DNA of 64,000 nucleotides from Variovorax paradoxus (lineage in GTDB: Bacteria; Pseudomonadota; Gammaproteobacteria; Burkholderiales; Burkholderiaceae_C), in contig NZ_LR743507.1 in assembly GCF_902712855.1 (NCBI RefSeq), positions 3,024,001 through 3,088,000 of the forward strand, written 5' to 3'. Shown piece by piece: positions 63,853 to 64,000 of this stretch. A program made the position numbers and the translations under genes. How positions within the stretch are numbered: position 1 is the stretch's first letter; every line of letters begins with the position of its first letter. The notes beneath the pieces are model-generated. The model was not told where the DNA came from. It saw only the letters and a program-made list of their open reading frames with translations, and did no database searches.

Positions 63853-64000
63853 GGCGCTCGACGCCGAGGCCTTCGAGGTCGATGCCGGGGTCCTGCCCGG
63901 CGATCAGATCGCCCAGCACGCGCGCGCTGCCGCATGACAGCGCCCATCCGCTCGAGCCGTGGCCGAGGTTGAGCCAGACACCGGGGATGCCGCTGGGGCC
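63842..64000 (-). CDS. dadA: D-amino-acid dehydrogenase DadA-like, C-terminal 52 residues
   Basis: The last 52 codons of a minus-strand gene entering from beyond the window. They read GIPGVWLNLGHGSSGWALSC then GSARVLGDLIAGQDPGID, a C-terminal signature of FAD-dependent DadA/DAO oxidoreductases (the GHGSxGW loop). Stop TAG lies at 63844-63842. The flavin-binding part is not visible, so the assignment rests on this segment. Confidence 0.8.
   Translation of the reverse strand, partial: GPSGIPGVWLNLGHGSSGWALSCGSARVLGDLIAGQDPGIDLEGLGVERLSL

Overview
The window is dense, GC-rich (roughly two-thirds G+C) bacterial chromosome with short intergenic gaps and many 1-4 nt start/stop overlaps. Gene content suggests a betaproteobacterium of the Burkholderiales, probably Comamonadaceae and close to Variovorax. 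This is a judgement from remembered protein families: PhaR and 3-hydroxybutyrate dehydrogenase for polyhydroxybutyrate, DUF6172, an EnvZ/OmpR-like pair, and a monofunctional RelA. No phage, insertion sequence, integrase or CRISPR array was seen, so this looks like core chromosome.

Region 1 (1-18.3 kb): a ClC-type chloride protein cut by the window edge is followed by a cobalamin riboswitch and a long tightly coupled B12 operon. The order is btuB-cobB-cobU-btuF-btuC-btuD-cobO-bluB, then an ExbB/MotA-like gene, a DUF2149 gene, a very large CobN-like gene, cbiB and cobD. It continues into lrgA-lrgB and an acetyltransferase. The CobN-like protein carries a signal peptide and a C-terminal membrane anchor. 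It is encoded directly after an ExbB-like and an ExbD/MotB-like protein, which suggests a membrane-tethered, proton-motive-force-linked metal chelatase or dechelatase facing the periplasm. I consider this the most interesting system in the window.

Region 2 (18.4-28.6 kb): an OsmC protein, a PilZ/YcgR-type flagellar brake, and a LysR regulator divergent from a MexEF-OprN-like efflux operon. The first gene of that operon is an alpha/beta-hydrolase lacking its catalytic serine. The RND pump gene has a 1-nt frameshift.

Region 3 (28.6-41.2 kb): a second B12 cluster, cobQ-cobT-cobS-cobC, which with region 1 covers cobyrinate a,c-diamide to cobalamin but contains no corrin-ring genes. It is followed by a MalT-like LuxR regulator, a chemoreceptor, a frameshifted Ivy-type lysozyme inhibitor, endonuclease III with an XRE regulator, an aminotransferase and small conserved genes.

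Region 4 (41.2-64 kb): housekeeping genes. These are an Ldh-type dehydrogenase, serB, mfd, ispD-ispF, a two-component system, a SIMPL-domain protein, bdhA, relA, tRNA-Val, phaR, rimO, two tRNA-Leu(CAG) genes each with its own terminator, rnr, an SDR, the NAD(P)HX repair enzyme, a membrane protein and the end of a DadA-like dehydrogenase.
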